8,892 nucleotides of DNA from an uncultured Gemmiger sp. (GTDB lineage Bacteria; Bacillota; Clostridia; Oscillospirales; Ruminococcaceae): positions 1 to 8,892 of the forward strand of contig CAUEKL010000084.1 in assembly GCA_959018215.1 (NCBI GenBank), given 5' to 3'. The notes beneath the pieces are model-generated. The model saw only the letters and a program-made list of their open reading frames with translations. It had not been told where the DNA came from and did no database searches. Shown one piece after another: positions 1 to 6,615 of this stretch; the stretch's first letter is position 1; each line of letters begins with the position of its first letter. The position numbers and the translations under genes were made by a program.

Positions 1-2
1 CC

Positions 3-42
3 TGTGTATTATTGTATTAACCATCTAATACAATAATACACA
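3..42. repeat. Perfect palindrome, probable repressor operator
   Basis: Two perfectly complementary 17-bp arms (3-19 and 26-42) flank a 6-bp centre. Each arm holds two direct copies of the heptamer TGTATTA (5-11, 13-19), mirrored as TAATACA (26-32, 34-40), so four half-sites are present, with the direct copies 8 bp apart. There is no T-tract, so a terminator is unlikely. The palindrome covers the -10 box and expected start of the leftward promoter at 33-60, a typical repressor position. AT-rich inverted repeats of this kind are common operators for GntR (YtrA-like) or TetR regulators, but the regulator is not in the window and its family is inferred. Confidence 0.8.
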
Positions 43-60
43 ATCTGTGCCGCTTGTCAA
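33..60 (-). promoter_or_regulatory. Leftward sigma-A promoter leaving the window
   Basis: Read on the minus strand, a perfect -35 TTGACA (55-60) is followed after 16 bp by -10 TATTAT (33-38, five of six consensus bases). Transcription would start near position 26 and run off the left edge. The -10 and start lie inside the perfect palindrome at 3-42, which suggests repression by a DNA-binding protein. The controlled gene is outside the window. Confidence 0.65.
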
Positions 61-66
61 CCCCTC

Positions 67-95
67 TTTGCAGAAAAAGATTTTTGCGGTATGAT
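67..95 (+). promoter_or_regulatory. Probable promoter of the response regulator gene
   Basis: A -35-like TTTGCA (67-72, four of six consensus bases) is separated by 17 bp from -10 TATGAT (90-95, five of six). The expected start is near 102, giving a leader of about 30 nt before the GTG start at 132. Its -35 lies 6 bp from the -35 of the leftward promoter, so the two are back-to-back and a regulator bound at the palindrome could affect both. Confidence 0.55.
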
Positions 96-131
96 AGCAA
101 CAGAACTGCCGCACACAAGGGGGAATACACC

Positions 132-809
132 GTGCCGCATATCCTGATTATTGAGGATGATACCGATATCAACAACGCCGTGGCGGACTACCTTACCGCC
201 CGGGGCTGCCGCTGTACCCAGGCTTTTTCCGGCACCGAGGGGCGGCTTTACTGGCAGCAGGGCGGGGTGGACCTGATCATTGCCGACCTGATGCTTCCGG
301 GGCTGACCGGGCAGCAGCTGCTGGCGGAGATCCGGGGCCATGCCCACAGCAGCGTGCCGGTCATTGTACTGTCCGCCCGCACCGCTTTGCAGGACAAGGT
401 GGAACTGCTGGAACTGGGTGCCGACGACTACCTCACCAAACCTTTTGCCTTGCAGGAACTGTGGTTGCGGGTGGGGGTTCAGCTGCGTCATGCCGGAGCG
501 ACGGCTGGCAAAGAACCTGCTTTGCAGTATAAGGAATGGCAGATTGACCCGGAATCCCGTACCCTGACCGTAAACGGTGCGCCGGTACCCCTGACCCTGC
601 ATGAATACGAGATCGTGGCTTTGCTGGCGGCCCGCCCCAAAAAAGTGTTTACCCGGCAGGAAATTTACGAAGCTGTCTGGCAGGAACAGGCGGCCGTGGA
701 AGACAAGACCATCAACGTGCACATTTCCAATATCCGGGCCAAACTGCGCCCCACCGGGACTGATACCTATATCAAGACGGTATGGGGCATCGGGTTCCGT
801 CTGGAATAA
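132..809 (+). CDS. OmpR/PhoB-family response regulator
   Basis: A 225-residue cytoplasmic two-component response regulator. An N-terminal receiver domain (about 1-120) has the acidic pair D9/D10, phosphoacceptor D52 in the ADLMLPG segment, switch serine S81 and lysine K103 in TKPF. A C-terminal winged-helix DNA-binding domain (about 130-224) ends in the usual VWGIGFRLE-type wing. The GTG at 132 is chosen because AAGGGGG (about 117-123) lies 8 nt upstream and the protein then begins directly with the first receiver strand. A TTG 78 bp upstream in the same frame would precede the promoter. The gene heads a cluster with an ABC exporter and a histidine kinase encoded after the transporter, so the kinase at 2653-3555 is the likely partner (inference). 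All catalytic residues are intact. The ligand and regulon cannot be read from sequence. Confidence 0.93.
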   Translation: MPHILIIEDDTDINNAVADYLTARGCRCTQAFSGTEGRLYWQQGGVDLIIADLMLPGLTGQQLLAEIRGHAHSSVPVIVLSARTALQDKVELLELGADDYLTKPFALQELWLRVGVQLRHAGATAGKEPALQYKEWQIDPESRTLTVNGAPVPLTLHEYEIVALLAARPKKVFTRQEIYEAVWQEQAAVEDKTINVHISNIRAKLRPTGTDTYIKTVWGIGFRLE

Positions 810-819
810 GGCCGCCAAA

Positions 820-874
820 CTTTATCTTTTCTTTATATTTCCTTTGCGATTGTTTGGTCTTTGCCCTTTAGAAT
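820..874 (+). promoter_or_regulatory. Phased CTTT repeats and weak promoter before the ABC genes
   Basis: In the 95-bp gap after the response regulator gene, the hexamer CTTTAT occurs at 820 and 831 and CTTTGC at 842, exactly 11 bp apart each time. The first two 11-bp units agree at nine positions. OmpR/PhoB regulators bind direct repeats spaced about one helical turn, so this is a candidate site for the regulator encoded just upstream. Downstream, TAGAAT (869-874) could serve as a -10, with a poor -35 (TTGCGA, 844-849, 19-bp spacing) overlapping the last repeat, as expected for an activator-dependent promoter. No terminator is seen in the gap, so readthrough from the upstream promoter is also possible. 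Confidence 0.4.
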
Positions 875-904
875 GAAACCATACCAGATAAAGGAGAGGA
901 TCAG

Positions 905-1819
905 ATGCAAATCGCCGTGCGCACCCTGGAGCTCTGCAAACAGTACCGCGGCAAAACGGCCGTGGATCACCTGGACATGCAGGTGCCAAAAGGGGAGATT
1001 TATGGATTCATCGGTACTAATGGCGCCGGAAAATCCACCACCTTCAAATTGCTGGCCGGGCTGGCCCGCCCCAGCGCCGGGCAGATCGAGCTCTTCGGCC
1101 GGCCGCTGGAAACCGGAGCGGCTGCCCGCCGGATGGGCATTCTTATCGAGGATGCGGGCCTGTATGGGTCATTGTCAGCCCGGGATAACTGCTTTCTGAA
1201 AGCCAGGCTTCTGGGCCTGGCCGATGAGAAGAGCGCTGTGGAACGGGTACTGCACCAGACCGGCCTGGACAAGATGGGCAACAAGGCAGCCAAGCGCTTT
1301 TCCATGGGCCAGCGCCGTCGCCTGGGACTGGCGCTGGCCTTGCTGGGCGACCCGGACCTGCTGCTTCTGGATGAACCCACCAACGGTCTGGACCCGGAGG
1401 GTATCCGGGATGTCCGGCTGCTGTTGCAGCAGCTGCAGGCCGAACGGGGGGTGACCATTGTGGTCAGCAGTCACATTCTGGGGGAACTGGAAAAATTCGC
1501 CACCTGCTACGGCATCATCCGCAACGGCCGCATGGTCCAGCAGATCACGGCGGCGGACCTTTCCGCCCGGTGCCGGGATTACATCGCCGTACAGACTGCA
1601 GACCCCCATCGGGCGGCGGCGCTGCTGGAAGAAAAGCTGGGCTTGCACGATTACACCGTATACCCGGAAGGAGAGCTGCACATTTACGATGCGGCCGAAC
1701 CGGGGCGAGTCAATGAGATGCTCATGGGGTCGGGTGTGCCGGTGCAGGGCATCGGGACCCATCACCAGGAACTGGAAGATTACTTTTTGCAGATGATGGG
1801 GGTGGAGGACCATGTTTGA
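905..1819 (+). CDS. ABC exporter ATP-binding protein, BcrA/LanF-like
   Basis: A 304-residue ATPase subunit predicted to power the adjacent permease. Visible motifs are Walker A GTNGAGKST (37-45), signature FSMGQRRR (132-139; SMGQ replaces SGGQ), Walker B LLLLDEP (152-158; D156, E157), D-loop NGLDP and switch histidine H190. Where most ABC ATPases have the Q-loop glutamine this one has E82 in ILIEDAGLY; such an E-loop is known from lantibiotic-immunity ATPases of the LanF type and related bacitracin-type exporters. About 90 C-terminal residues follow the core, as is common in this group. The start has AAGGAGAGG (891-899) just upstream. The end overlaps the permease start by 8 bp, implying coupled translation. 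Export of, or protection from, an antimicrobial peptide is the best guess; the substrate is unknown. Confidence 0.9.
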   Translation: MQIAVRTLELCKQYRGKTAVDHLDMQVPKGEIYGFIGTNGAGKSTTFKLLAGLARPSAGQIELFGRPLETGAAARRMGILIEDAGLYGSLSARDNCFLKARLLGLADEKSAVERVLHQTGLDKMGNKAAKRFSMGQRRRLGLALALLGDPDLLLLDEPTNGLDPEGIRDVRLLLQQLQAERGVTIVVSSHILGELEKFATCYGIIRNGRMVQQITAADLSARCRDYIAVQTADPHRAAALLEEKLGLHDYTVYPEGELHIYDAAEPGRVNEMLMGSGVPVQGIGTHHQELEDYFLQMMGVEDHV

Positions 1820-2621
1820 GATGTTTCGTACCGATTGGTATCGGCTGCGGCGGCAAAAATACCTGTTGACCGGACTGCTGTTGGGGCTGGGAATGATCGC
1901 TTTGGCTTATGTGTTTGTCACCCTGCTTTCAGACCCGGAAGCTGTCGATGCCATGCAGGCCCAGGGGGCGGAGATCACGGCCGAGGACATAGCCGATGGG
2001 GCGGTGCTTGCGGGTTATACTCTGCAGCAGTTCATGCACCAGATGCTCTTTGAAGGTGGATTCTGGATCTCCCTGGTTGCCGTGTTCACCGGCGTTTCTT
2101 GTGCGGAAGACTATACGGGCGGCGCCGTCAAGATGATTCTTCCCGTACTGGGATGCCGCTGGCCCTACGTGGTGGGAAGGTCCCTGTGCCTGCTGCTCTA
2201 TAACGGGGTGCTCATGGCGGCCTATCTGCTGGTGCCGTTGGCCCTGAGCCCAGTATTGGTTTTCTCCGCTGTGGGAGGCAGCTGGCTGGACTGGCTGCAG
2301 ATGTATCTGGCGGCCTGCTTGGTGGGCTGGGCCATTTCTATGTGTGCCTTTTTCCTGTCCACGCTGCTCCGCCGGGAAGGCTGGATGGTCCTGTTTGCCT
2401 TGCTTGTGGGCATGGGGCTGCCTGCGGTGTCCCTGGGGGCGGTCTGCCGCCTGCTGCACCTGCCGGACCTGAGCCGGTTCACCATCTTTGGATGCAGTCA
2501 GATGATTACCATGGACTTCCGGCCGGTGCAGTACCTGCATATCGCGGTAGTATGTCTGGTTTGGGTGGTGATGTATGGCCTTCTCACCCATCTGTCCCTG
2601 ACCAGGAGGGACCAGGCCTGA
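1812..2621 (+). CDS. ABC-2 type permease, probable peptide-resistance exporter
   Basis: A 269-residue integral membrane protein with six predicted helices (about 18-38, 83-100, 124-150, 161-186, 190-211, 243-264). It matches the size and layout of ABC-2 permeases of the BcrB/LanE/LanG kind. An acidic loop of about 45 residues separates helices 1 and 2 and is the largest non-membrane segment; the N-terminus carries a basic amphipathic stretch (RTDWYRLRRQK). After helix 2 the segment AEDYTGGAVK fits the cytoplasmic coupling region usual in this family. The ATG lies inside the end of the ATPase gene, with GGAGG just upstream. It lacks the large extracellular domain of BceB/MacB-type permeases, so it is not a classic Bce system. 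Only one permease gene is present, so a homodimer is expected (inference). Confidence 0.85.
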   Translation: MFEMFRTDWYRLRRQKYLLTGLLLGLGMIALAYVFVTLLSDPEAVDAMQAQGAEITAEDIADGAVLAGYTLQQFMHQMLFEGGFWISLVAVFTGVSCAEDYTGGAVKMILPVLGCRWPYVVGRSLCLLLYNGVLMAAYLLVPLALSPVLVFSAVGGSWLDWLQMYLAACLVGWAISMCAFFLSTLLRREGWMVLFALLVGMGLPAVSLGAVCRLLHLPDLSRFTIFGCSQMITMDFRPVQYLHIAVVCLVWVVMYGLLTHLSLTRRDQA

Positions 2622-2652
2622 CAAAGATTTCTGATGGAGAAAAGGTGTTCCC

Positions 2653-3555
2653 ATGCTCTTTGCTGTGCTTGCCCTCGGTGGTGTGGTTGCGGTGCTGGCT
2701 GTGCTGGTGCTGCGCCTGCTCAGGCAATATTCCGCCTGGGCTTCCTGGCTGGAAACCACCCCGCCGGATTCCAACACCCGCCTGCCGGTGTCGGTGCGGC
2801 TGCGTCCGGTGGTTCGGGCGGCCCAGGCCATCAACGGTCGGCTGGACGGGGCCCGGCAGCAGGCGTTGGAAGCAAACAAATCAGGCAGGGAACTGCAGAA
2901 CACCATGGCGGCCCTCAGCCATGATATCCGTACACCGTTGGCGGCGGCCTGCGGACACCTGGAACTGCTGCGCACCGAGGCCGACCCGGACGCCCGCATC
3001 CGACGGTTGGATACGGTGACACACCGTCTGCAGGACCTGGAAGGGCTGCTGGATGAGATGTTCCTGTATACCCGCCTGCAGGCGGGGGAAACTATGTCTA
3101 TGAACCTGCGCCCGGTAGGCTTGTGGCCGGCGGTGTGTGAAGCCCTGGCCGCGCTGTTCCCTCAGCTGGAAGCCGCCGGTCTGGAACCGCACCTGGATTT
3201 TTCCGATAAAACCGCCGCCGTCCTGGCGGACCCGGAGGCGCTGGGGCGGGTGCTGCGCAATCTGGTGACCAACGGCATCCACCATGCGGCGGGCAGTTTG
3301 ACCATCACCCAGGCGCCGGACGGACTCGTCTTTTCCAACCCGGTGGCGGACCCGAACGCCATCGCCCCGGAGCATCTCTTCGACCGATTCTGGCGGGCGG
3401 ATACTGCCCGGCGCAGCGGTCACGGCGGGGCGGGGCTGGGCCTTTCCATTGTGCGTCAGCTCACCGAGGCCATGGGCGGCCGGGTGGATGCGGAACTGGA
3501 AGGGGCAACCCTGCACATCCGGCTGCATCTGCCGCCTGCCCAACCGAAAGGGTAA
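2653..3555 (+). CDS. Sensor histidine kinase, single-helix, no external sensor
   Basis: A 300-residue two-component kinase. One N-terminal membrane helix (about 3-20) is followed by a short linker, the dimerisation domain with H-box SHDIRTPL (phospho-acceptor H90), and an ATPase domain with N-box NLVTN (N203, N207), F-box LFDRFWRAD (242-250) and G2 box GAGLGLS (259-265). The usual G1 motif DxGxG is absent; the corresponding stretch reads LVFSNPVAD (225-233). Relaxed G1 boxes occur in some Firmicute kinases, so activity is still likely. With one helix and no periplasmic domain there is no obvious ligand-binding part, so the signal may come through the membrane or the neighbouring ABC transporter (inference). 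The start has AAAAGG (2640-2645) 7 nt upstream; the gap to the permease gene is 31 bp. It is the probable partner of the response regulator at 132-809. Confidence 0.9.
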   Translation: MLFAVLALGGVVAVLAVLVLRLLRQYSAWASWLETTPPDSNTRLPVSVRLRPVVRAAQAINGRLDGARQQALEANKSGRELQNTMAALSHDIRTPLAAACGHLELLRTEADPDARIRRLDTVTHRLQDLEGLLDEMFLYTRLQAGETMSMNLRPVGLWPAVCEALAALFPQLEAAGLEPHLDFSDKTAAVLADPEALGRVLRNLVTNGIHHAAGSLTITQAPDGLVFSNPVADPNAIAPEHLFDRFWRADTARRSGHGGAGLGLSIVRQLTEAMGGRVDAELEGATLHIRLHLPPAQPKG

Positions 3556-3558
3556 CAA

Positions 3559-3590
3559 CAGCCCGTGCCGACCCGGCGCGGGCTGCTTTT
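3559..3590 (+). terminator. Intrinsic terminator after the histidine kinase gene
   Basis: Arms 3559-3569 and 3575-3585 form an 11-bp GC-rich stem (one U-G wobble) with a 5-nt loop, followed by C and four T. It begins 3 bp after the kinase stop codon and closes the regulator-exporter-kinase unit. Confidence 0.85.
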
Positions 3591-3668
3591 GGGTGGAGCA
3601 CGACACTGAACACTTTGCCCCGATCTGTCACTTTGCGCGCTTTTTCCCTATATTTATACAAAAATTGA

Positions 3669-3696
3669 TTGACAGCCCCCGGGAACACGGTATAAT
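3669..3696 (+). promoter_or_regulatory. Strong sigma-A promoter of the pot operon
   Basis: Perfect -35 TTGACA (3669-3674) and perfect -10 TATAAT (3691-3696) are separated by 16 bp, in an AT-rich stretch after the preceding terminator. Transcription should start near 3703, about 185 nt before potA. No other gene lies between. Confidence 0.9.
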
Positions 3697-3701
3697 GAAA
3701 C

Positions 3702-3886
3702 TTGTGTTTTGCATCTATTGAACACAAAACAAGCGTTGTATGTGCCACTGCAGCCGCGGTCCGAACCCAACCGAACCGACGGTGTAACAAACCTTTTGCG
3801 GGGTGGCATCATGGGCGCTGACCGTCAGGTACCCGCATGGAGCCGGGACCGCCGGCACAGATTCCGCAAAGGGGGATGCAGTATAA
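3702..3886 (+). promoter_or_regulatory. Long potA leader with inverted repeat at the start site
   Basis: About 185 nt of untranslated leader separate the promoter from potA. It opens with a perfect inverted repeat, TTGTGTT (3702-3708) and AACACAA (3721-3727), with 12 nt between, at the predicted +1. This could be an operator or a 5' hairpin. An overlapping alternative pairing is GTTTTG (3706-3711) with CAAAAC (3725-3730). Further on, GACGGT (3777-3782) can pair with ACCGTC (3822-3827), and a short GC stem GCCGG/CCGGC (3842-3856) precedes the potA ribosome site AAAGGGGG (3868-3875). I do not recognise a known riboswitch class, and no terminator-like hairpin with a T-tract is present. Confidence 0.45.
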
Positions 3887-3894
3887 ATGAATGA
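3811..3894 (+). CDS. Possible 27-residue leader peptide overlapping potA
   Basis: An ATG at 3811 opens a 27-codon frame whose TGA (3892-3894) lies just past the potA ATG (3887), an overlap of 8 bp as seen in translationally coupled pairs. The peptide is rich in arginine (SRDRRHRFRK, residues 11-20). Upstream, GGGGTGG is only a weak ribosome site, and no homologue is recognised. It may be a chance frame in GC-rich leader DNA; coding status is unproven. Confidence 0.2.
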   Translation: MGADRQVPAWSRDRRHRFRKGGCSINE

Positions 3895-4933
3895 TTCGCT
3901 GATCGTATCGCTCAAGAACATTGTTGTTGACTTTGATGGGGAAAAGGTCCTGAACGGCCTTTCGCTCGACATCCACGACAAAGAGTTTGTCACCTTCCTC
4001 GGCCCTTCCGGCTGCGGCAAAACGACCACTCTGCGCGTGATCGCCGGGTTCATCACCCCGCAGTCCGGCAATGTTCTTTTTGATGGCAAGGACATCACCA
4101 ACCTGCCGCCGTACAAGCGCCAGGTGAACACCGTGTTCCAGAAATATGCCCTGTTCCCGCACCTCAATGTGTTTGAGAACGTGGCTTTCGGCCTGCGTCT
4201 GAAAAAGATGCCGGAAGAACAGCTACGCCCCAAGGTGCTGGAAATGCTGGAGATCGTGGGCCTGAAAGGCTTTGAGCGCCGCAGCATCCACCAGCTGTCC
4301 GGCGGCCAGCAGCAGCGCGTGGCCATTGCCCGCAGCCTGGTCAACCAGCCCCGGGTCCTGCTGCTGGACGAGCCCCTGGGCGCCTTGGACCTGAAGCTGC
4401 GCAAGGAGATGCAGCTGGAGCTCAAGCGCCTGCAGCGGGAGCTGAACATCACCTTCGTGTATGTCACCCACGACCAGGAGGAAGCCCTGACCATGTCCGA
4501 CACGGTGGTGGTCATGAACAAGGGCAACATCCAGCAGATCGGCAGCCCGCAGGATATCTACAACGAGCCTCAGAACGCCTTCATTGCCAACTTCATCGGG
4601 GATTCCAACATTGTGGAAGGCATCATGCTCAAGGACTTCCTGGTCAGCTTCTGCGGCCACGACTTCTCCTGCGTGGACCGGGGCTTCGGGGTCAACGAGC
4701 CGGTCCAGGTGGTGGTCCGGCCCGAGGACGTGGCCATTGTGCCCCCGTCCACCGGTATGCTCACCGGTCTGGTGAAGGAAGTCATCTTCAAGGGCGTGCA
4801 CTTCGAGATGCATGTGGATGTGGAAGGCAAGGAGTGGCTCATTCATTCCACCCAGGCCAGCCAGCCCGGCGAGATCATCGGCATGAACATCGGCCCGGAC
4901 GAGATTCACATCATGGCGCGGGAAGGGGTGTGA
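3887..4933 (+). CDS. potA: Spermidine/putrescine ABC importer ATPase PotA
   Basis: A 348-residue cytoplasmic ATPase that energises polyamine uptake through PotB and PotC. It has Walker A GPSGCGKTT (39-47), Q-loop Q85, signature LSGGQQQR (137-144), Walker B VLLLDEP (157-163; D161, E162), D-loop GALD and switch H195, followed by a C-terminal TOBE-type regulatory domain (about 240-345) containing the VVVRPEDV segment (276-283). Length and layout match PotA. The downstream genes potB, potC and potD in the same order confirm the assignment over other importers of the MalK/CysA group. The first ATG (3887) is preferred because AAAGGGGG lies 11 nt upstream and the protein aligns from its N-terminus. 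Transcription is expected from the strong promoter at 3669-3696. Substrate preference between putrescine and spermidine is not decided by this subunit. Confidence 0.95.
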   Translation: MNDSLIVSLKNIVVDFDGEKVLNGLSLDIHDKEFVTFLGPSGCGKTTTLRVIAGFITPQSGNVLFDGKDITNLPPYKRQVNTVFQKYALFPHLNVFENVAFGLRLKKMPEEQLRPKVLEMLEIVGLKGFERRSIHQLSGGQQQRVAIARSLVNQPRVLLLDEPLGALDLKLRKEMQLELKRLQRELNITFVYVTHDQEEALTMSDTVVVMNKGNIQQIGSPQDIYNEPQNAFIANFIGDSNIVEGIMLKDFLVSFCGHDFSCVDRGFGVNEPVQVVVRPEDVAIVPPSTGMLTGLVKEVIFKGVHFEMHVDVEGKEWLIHSTQASQPGEIIGMNIGPDEIHIMAREGV

Positions 4934-4939
4934 CGCCGC

Positions 4940-5761
4940 ATGCTTCGTTCCAAAGCTTCCCGCTGGGCGGCGGCGCCGTATCTGGTGTGGATGGCCATCT
5001 TCATCGTCGTGCCGCTGTTCATCGTCATCTGGTACGCCCTGACCAATTCCGACGGGGCGTTCACCCTGCAGAATCTTTCGGAGATCGGCCGCTATTCCTC
5101 GGTCTTTGCCCGCAGTCTGCTGCTGGCGGCCGAAGCCACCATCATCTGCCTGGTTCTGGCCTTCCCGGTGGGATATTTCCTGTCCCGCCTGCGGGCCAAC
5201 AAACAGCACATCATGCTCATGCTGGTCATGCTGCCCATGTGGATGAACTTTTTGCTGCGCACCTATGCCTGGATGACCCTGCTGGAGAAAAACGGTCTGA
5301 TCAACAAACTGCTGGGCCTTGTCGGTCTGGGACCTTTGAACATGATCAACACCTCTGGCGCGGTGGTGCTGGGCATGGTGTACAACTATCTGCCCTATAT
5401 GATTCTGCCCCTGTACACCGCCATGACCAAGATCGACAATTCCATCATTGAGGCGGCCCAGGACCTGGGGTGCAACACCTTCCAGACGTTGCTCCGGGTG
5501 CTGATCCCGCTGTCCCGGCCGGGCATTGCCACCGGCATTACCATGGTGTTTGTGCCGGCGGTTTCCACCTTTATTATCAGCCGCATGCTGGGCGGCGGTT
5601 CCAACCTGCTCATCGGCGATTTGATCGAACTGCAGTTCCTGGGCAACTCCTACAACCTGAACCTGGGTTCCGCCATGAGTCTGGCCCTGATGGTCATCGT
5701 GCTGCTGTGCATGAGCTTTACTTCCAGCTTTGACGAAGAGGAAATGGAGGGGGTCATGTAA
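4940..5761 (+). CDS. potB: Polyamine ABC importer permease PotB
   Basis: A 273-residue inner-membrane permease forming the channel with PotC. Six helices are predicted (about 13-35, 57-83, 92-114, 140-162, 195-217, 243-263). The conserved EAA loop that docks onto the ATPase is at 171-195 (EAAQDLGCNTFQTLLRVLIP), with the characteristic alanine and glycine. The N-terminal segment APYLVWMAIFIVVPLFIV is typical of PotB/PotH. The gene starts 6 bp after the potA stop, with AAGGGG inside the potA end as ribosome site, and its TAA shares one base with the potC ATG. The C-terminus is short and acidic (FDEEEMEGVM). Confidence 0.94.
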   Translation: MLRSKASRWAAAPYLVWMAIFIVVPLFIVIWYALTNSDGAFTLQNLSEIGRYSSVFARSLLLAAEATIICLVLAFPVGYFLSRLRANKQHIMLMLVMLPMWMNFLLRTYAWMTLLEKNGLINKLLGLVGLGPLNMINTSGAVVLGMVYNYLPYMILPLYTAMTKIDNSIIEAAQDLGCNTFQTLLRVLIPLSRPGIATGITMVFVPAVSTFIISRMLGGGSNLLIGDLIELQFLGNSYNLNLGSAMSLALMVIVLLCMSFTSSFDEEEMEGVM

Positions 5762-6603
5762 TGAAAACACAAAACAAACGCCTGCTCCAGCGCGCGTATA
5801 TCGTGCTGATCTTCGGTTTCATGTACCTGCCCATCGCGGTGCTCATCGCCTACAGCTTCAATGAAAACAAAAGCCGCACCGTTTTCTCCGGCTTTACGCT
5901 GGACTGGTACCGCAGCCTTTTCCATAACGAGATGATCCTTTCGGCTCTGGGGCTGTCCCTGGTGCTGGCGCTGGTGTCCTCGGTGCTGGCCACCGTGCTG
6001 GGCACCCTCGCCACCATCGGCATCAATTCCATGTCCCGCCGTACCCAGCTGATCGTTAACAACATCAGCTATGTGCCGGTGGTCAACCCGGAGATCATCA
6101 CCGGTGTCTCCCTGATGCTGCTCTTCGTGCTGCTGCAGAAGGCGGGCATCGGGGGAGAGGGCGGCATCTTCGGCTGGTTCACCCTGCTCATCGCCCATAT
6201 CACCTTCAATGTGCCCTACGTCATCTTCAATGTGGGGCCCAAGCTGCGCCAGCTGGACCCCAGCCTGTATAACGCGGCCCTGGACCTGGGCTGCACCCCG
6301 CGGCAGGCCTTCTTCAAGGTCATTCTGCCCCAGCTGACCCCGGCGATTCTGTCGGCGTTTTTGATCTGCCTGACCTACTCCATCGACGACTTCATGATCT
6401 CCTATTTCAACTGCGGCACCATGCAGACCCTGCCCATCGCCATTTACAGCATGACCCGCAAGAAGGTCAGCCCCGAGATCAATGCCCTGTCGGCCATCAT
6501 CTTCCTGGTGATTCTGGCCATCATCCTCATCTCCAACCATATGGATTCCCGCGCCTATCGCCGCAATCAGGTGGCCATCCGCAAAGGCGCGGCCGAAGCG
6601 TAA
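5761..6603 (+). CDS. potC: Polyamine ABC importer permease PotC
   Basis: A 280-residue inner-membrane permease, partner of PotB. Six helices are predicted (about 12-32, 58-85, 112-127, 138-160, 192-214, 241-260). The ATPase-docking loop at 171-196 reads NAALDLGCTPRQAFFKVILP, with N in place of the first E of the EAA motif, a conservative change. The segments YVPVVNPEIITGVSLMLLF and TYSIDDFMISYFNCG are hallmarks of the PotC/PotI family. The ATG overlaps the potB stop by one base, and GGAGGGGG at the potB end supplies the ribosome site, so translation is coupled. Confidence 0.94.
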   Translation: MKTQNKRLLQRAYIVLIFGFMYLPIAVLIAYSFNENKSRTVFSGFTLDWYRSLFHNEMILSALGLSLVLALVSSVLATVLGTLATIGINSMSRRTQLIVNNISYVPVVNPEIITGVSLMLLFVLLQKAGIGGEGGIFGWFTLLIAHITFNVPYVIFNVGPKLRQLDPSLYNAALDLGCTPRQAFFKVILPQLTPAILSAFLICLTYSIDDFMISYFNCGTMQTLPIAIYSMTRKKVSPEINALSAIIFLVILAIILISNHMDSRAYRRNQVAIRKGAAEA

Positions 6604-6615
6604 GGGAGGGGAACT

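Noticed and set aside
3..42. Palindrome as an intrinsic terminator
   Set aside because: The stem is AT-rich with no T-tract on either strand, and it overlaps a promoter; an operator explains it better.
54..131. Upstream TTG start that would extend the response regulator by 26 residues
   Set aside because: It overlaps the divergent promoter elements, has no ribosome site, and the receiver fold begins at the GTG at 132, which has a good ribosome site.
3702..3886. A known riboswitch in the potA leader
   Set aside because: No recognisable conserved core of a known class and no terminator or clear ribosome-site sequestering stem could be identified by eye.
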